Positions 61,770-64,000 of a DNA stretch of 64,000 nucleotides are shown here, one piece after another; the stretch's first letter is position 1, and every line of letters begins with the position of its first letter. Both the position numbers and the translations under genes were made by a program. The notes under the pieces were generated by a model, which saw only the letters and a program-made list of their open reading frames with translations, made no database searches and was not told the origin of the DNA. This DNA is from Oceanimonas doudoroffii (GTDB lineage Bacteria; Pseudomonadota; Gammaproteobacteria; Enterobacterales; Aeromonadaceae): the NCBI RefSeq assembly GCF_002242685.1, contig NZ_NBIM01000005.1, positions 130,480 through 194,479 on the forward strand, in the 5' to 3' direction.

Positions 61770-63206
61770 TTAACCAACCTCACCTAATTTTTTTTTACCT
61801 TCACCAGCCTGCTCGTCGGCCTTCACATCGGCTTCCTCTTCCTCGGCAGGGCCTTCGGGCAGAATCAGACTCAGCAGGATGGCGGTAATGGCACCCATGG
61901 CCACCGGAGACTTCAGAATGTTCTCCACGGTGTCCGGCAGGGCCTGCAGCACGTTTGGCACGGCGGAAACACCGATACCCATGCCCACGGAAATGGCGAT
62001 AATCATCATGTTGCGGCGATCCAGGTTAGCCTGGGACAGCACGCGAATACCGGCCACGGCCACGGTACCGAACATGATCAGGGTCGCACCGCCCAGCACC
62101 GGCTTGGGCATGGTCTGCAGCACGCCGCCAATGATGGGGAACAAGCCCATGATAAACAGAATGGCGGCGATATAGATCCCCACAAAACGGCTGGCCACAC
62201 CGGTCAGGGCGATAACGCCGTTATTCTGACTGAAAGTGGTAGACGGCATGCTGTTGAACACAGCGGCAATCATGGAGTTGACACCATCCCCCAGTACGCC
62301 ACCACGAATGCGGTTGATGTATACCGGCCCCTTCACCGGCTCGCGGGAAATGGTAGAGTTGGCGGTCAGGTCACCCGTGGTTTCCATGGCGCTGACGCAG
62401 AACAGAATGGCCAGCGGAATAAAGGCGGCCAGGTCAAACTGGAAGCCGAACTTGAACGGCACCGGTATGGAGATCAGCGGCAGGCTGGCGATGTGAGAGA
62501 AGTCCAGGCGGCCCATCAAGAAGGCGGCCAGCATGCCCAAGGCCAGGCCGATTACCACGGCCGCCAGCCGAATCATGGGGTTTCTGGAGCGGTTCAGCAG
62601 AATCACGCTCACCAGCACGATACCGGCCAGCAGCAGGTTGTCGAGAGAACCAAAACTGTCCGTATTCAGCGCGCCAAAGCCGCCACCGATGTCTGTCATG
62701 GCCACCTTGATCAGCGGAATACCGATAAGGATGATGATGGTGCCGGTTACCACAGGCGTGATCACCTTCTGCAGCTTGTGCACAAAACGGCTCAAAAAGA
62801 TTTCAATAAAGGCGGCGCAGAAGCTGACGCCAAAGATGGTAGCCAGAATATCTTCCGGCGTACCACCGCGACTTTTGACGATAAAGCCGGCGGAAAGCAC
62901 GGCGGTCAGGAAGGCAAAACTGGTGCCCTGCAGGCACAGCATCCCGGCACCAATAGGGCCGACGCGCCGACATTGAATAAAGGTACCCACACCGGAGACC
63001 ATCAACGCCATGCTGATCAGATAAGGAACGTGCTCACCCAGTCCGAGTGCTCCCCCCACAATCAGGGTGGGAGTGATCACACCAACCAGACTTGCCAGTA
63101 CATGCTGCAAGGCTGCAAACACGGACGGCAAAAAGCCGGGCTTGTCGTGCAGTGAATACAGCAAATCAAGATTTTTGCCTTGTGCGGTTTTTGCATCCTG
63201 GGTCAT
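61770..63206 (-). CDS. NCS2-family purine permease (xanthine/urate type)
   Basis: This 478-residue inner-membrane transporter has the helix-8 signature FSQNNGVIALTGVASRFVG and the helix-10 NAT motif GGATLIMFGTVAVAGIRVL of xanthine/urate permeases (XanP/XanQ, UacT). The C-terminus is highly charged (EEEEADVKADEQAGEGKKK). The start MTQDAKTAQG follows AAAGGGA. The deaminase gene lies 123 bp downstream on the same strand, suggesting a purine salvage pair. Confidence 0.9.
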   Translation of the reverse strand: MTQDAKTAQGKNLDLLYSLHDKPGFLPSVFAALQHVLASLVGVITPTLIVGGALGLGEHVPYLISMALMVSGVGTFIQCRRVGPIGAGMLCLQGTSFAFLTAVLSAGFIVKSRGGTPEDILATIFGVSFCAAFIEIFLSRFVHKLQKVITPVVTGTIIILIGIPLIKVAMTDIGGGFGALNTDSFGSLDNLLLAGIVLVSVILLNRSRNPMIRLAAVVIGLALGMLAAFLMGRLDFSHIASLPLISIPVPFKFGFQFDLAAFIPLAILFCVSAMETTGDLTANSTISREPVKGPVYINRIRGGVLGDGVNSMIAAVFNSMPSTTFSQNNGVIALTGVASRFVGIYIAAILFIMGLFPIIGGVLQTMPKPVLGGATLIMFGTVAVAGIRVLSQANLDRRNMMIIAISVGMGIGVSAVPNVLQALPDTVENILKSPVAMGAITAILLSLILPEGPAEEEEADVKADEQAGEGKKKLGEVG

Positions 63207-63374
63207 AACAGATCCCTTTGTTAATCGTTGCCAATGAGCGGGCCTTACAGTGGGCCGCCATTTTATTATTGGCCAACATCCTGTCGAGACGGTGGCACTA
63301 CCCTCCATGCTCCACTTCAAGGCTGGTGCCATAGTGCGGAGTCAGTTAGATGATACCGCAAAAAAAACATGCGT

Positions 63375-63404
63375 GTTATACCATTGTGAAATCTTTGTAC
63401 ACAA
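63375..63404 (-). promoter_or_regulatory. Likely promoter of the purine permease gene
   Basis: On the minus strand TTGTGT (63404-63399) and TATAAC (63380-63375) are 18 bp apart, about 170 bp before the start codon. The -35 lies in TGTACACAA, a word that recurs at 63485-63493. Confidence 0.5.
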
Positions 63405-63406
63405 AA

Positions 63407-63650
63407 TTGGAATCAATGTGATCTATATCTACCTTATTCGTAAATACTGATGGCCCACAAAAAAGATCAGATAACAGAAAAAAGTGTACACAACCTATCC
63501 AGCTGGCGCTGCGGTGAGCCTCCCTCGATAGCACCATGCTATAAGGCAGTGTAGAGCTAAATGGAGATTGAATGACGGATGCAACACCAGCCCGGCGTTA
63601 AAACCGCGCCTGCGGCGGCTGTCAGGACGAAAAGTGCAGGCTCAGAAAAC
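63407..63650. other. Gene-free gap between purine permease promoter and rRNA operon end
   Basis: I see no gene here. It holds the second TGTACACAA word and a short inverted repeat GATAGC/GCTATA near 63527-63543. Base composition is more AT-rich than the flanking genes. Confidence 0.5.
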
Positions 63651-63684
63651 GAAAAAAGCCCGACACTTTCGTATCGGGCTTTTC
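63651..63684 (-). terminator. rRNA operon terminator
   Basis: On the minus strand AAAAGCCCGATAC, a GAAA tetraloop and GTGTCGGGCTTTTTT form a 13-bp stem with a T-run, just past the 5S gene. Confidence 0.93.
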
Positions 63685-63692
63685 GGTATTGG

Positions 63693-63811
63693 GTGCCTGG
63701 CAGTGACCTACTTTCACATGGCAGCTGCCACACTATCATCGGCGCGGGTGCGTTTCACTACTGAGTTCGGCATGGAGTCAGGTGGTTCCACAACGCTATG
63801 GCCGCCAGGCA
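63693..63811 (-). rRNA. rrf: 5S ribosomal RNA
   Basis: The minus strand reads TGCCTGGCGGCCATAGC at the 5' end and ends GTCACTGCCAGGCA, with the conserved central CCATGCCGAACTCAG. The ends pair as expected. Length is about 119 nt. Confidence 0.97.
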
Positions 63812-63896
63812 TAAAACTTAATTCGGAAAAAACTTTATGATGAATGCTGTTTGTAGTCTCGAGACCGCAAGTCTCTCACACTTCTTGGGTGTTGTA

Positions 63897-64000
63897 TGGT
63901 TAAGCCGCACGGGTCATTAGTACAGGTTAGCTGCACGCCTCACAGCGCTTCCACACCCTGCCTATCAACGTCCTGGTCTCGGACGGCCCTTTAGAGGTAT
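63897..64000 (-). rRNA. rrl: 23S ribosomal RNA, 3' end (partial)
   Basis: The minus strand ends CCCGTGCGGCTTAACC, the gammaproteobacterial 23S 3' end, and continues upstream beyond the window. An 85-bp spacer without a tRNA separates it from 5S. Confidence 0.95.

Noticed and set aside
63568..63840. A 90-codon plus-strand frame across the 5S rRNA
   Set aside because: It overlaps 5S rRNA and the rRNA terminator and has no recognisable protein.

Overview
The window is ordinary, gene-dense chromosome from a high-GC gammaproteobacterium. Gene order and protein sequence both point to the Aeromonadales (Oceanimonas, Oceanisphaera, Zobellella or a relative). That placement is an inference from conserved blocks: rplM-rpsI-petABC, degQ-degS, mlaFEDCB-ibaG-murA, kdsDC-lptCAB-rpoN-hpf-ptsN-rapZ-npr, and mreBCD-maf-rng-yhdP-tldD beside csrD. 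I see no prophage, insertion sequence, CRISPR array or tRNA.

Layout, left to right. Positions 1-5000 (minus) hold the cytochrome bc1 complex (petABC, petC cut by the edge), ribosomal proteins S9 and L13, and zapE. From 5100 to 7750 (plus) lie the periplasmic proteases degQ and degS, with a sigma-E-like promoter before degQ. From 7870 to 12380 (minus) run murA, ibaG and the Mla lipid transport operon. From 12500 to 20600 (plus) run the Kdo/LPS export genes, rpoN, the nitrogen PTS genes and mgtE. pmbA (minus) and darP (plus) diverge, and then a long minus-strand run from mreB (33337) down to tldD (22761) covers cell shape, Maf, RNase G and YhdP. A PLP enzyme and csrD converge at 34.4 kb. ssb and a YajR-like exporter (minus) diverge from uvrA (plus), which carries a LexA-like box. 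A PglL-type O-oligosaccharyltransferase follows uvrA.

From 43119 to 48991 (minus) six genes overlap or nearly abut: a ClC-type chloride channel, a second MCE lipid transporter (permease, ATPase, MCE protein, lipoprotein) and a glutaminyl cyclotransferase. At 50.1-50.5 kb there is a well-supported CsrB-family RNA with a promoter, a UvrY-type box, many GGA hairpin loops and a terminator. csrD, whose product in E. coli controls decay of this RNA family, lies in the same window. metH and metA supply methionine synthesis, and metA has three tandem MetJ boxes. The right end has cinA, a PAP2 phosphatase, a purine permease with an 8-oxoguanine-deaminase-type enzyme, then 5S rRNA and the 3' end of 23S rRNA.

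The most notable items are the CsrB RNA with its control region, the overlapping ClC/MCE/cyclotransferase operon, and several readable operators (MetJ, LexA, sigma-E). I found no clearly new type of biological system.
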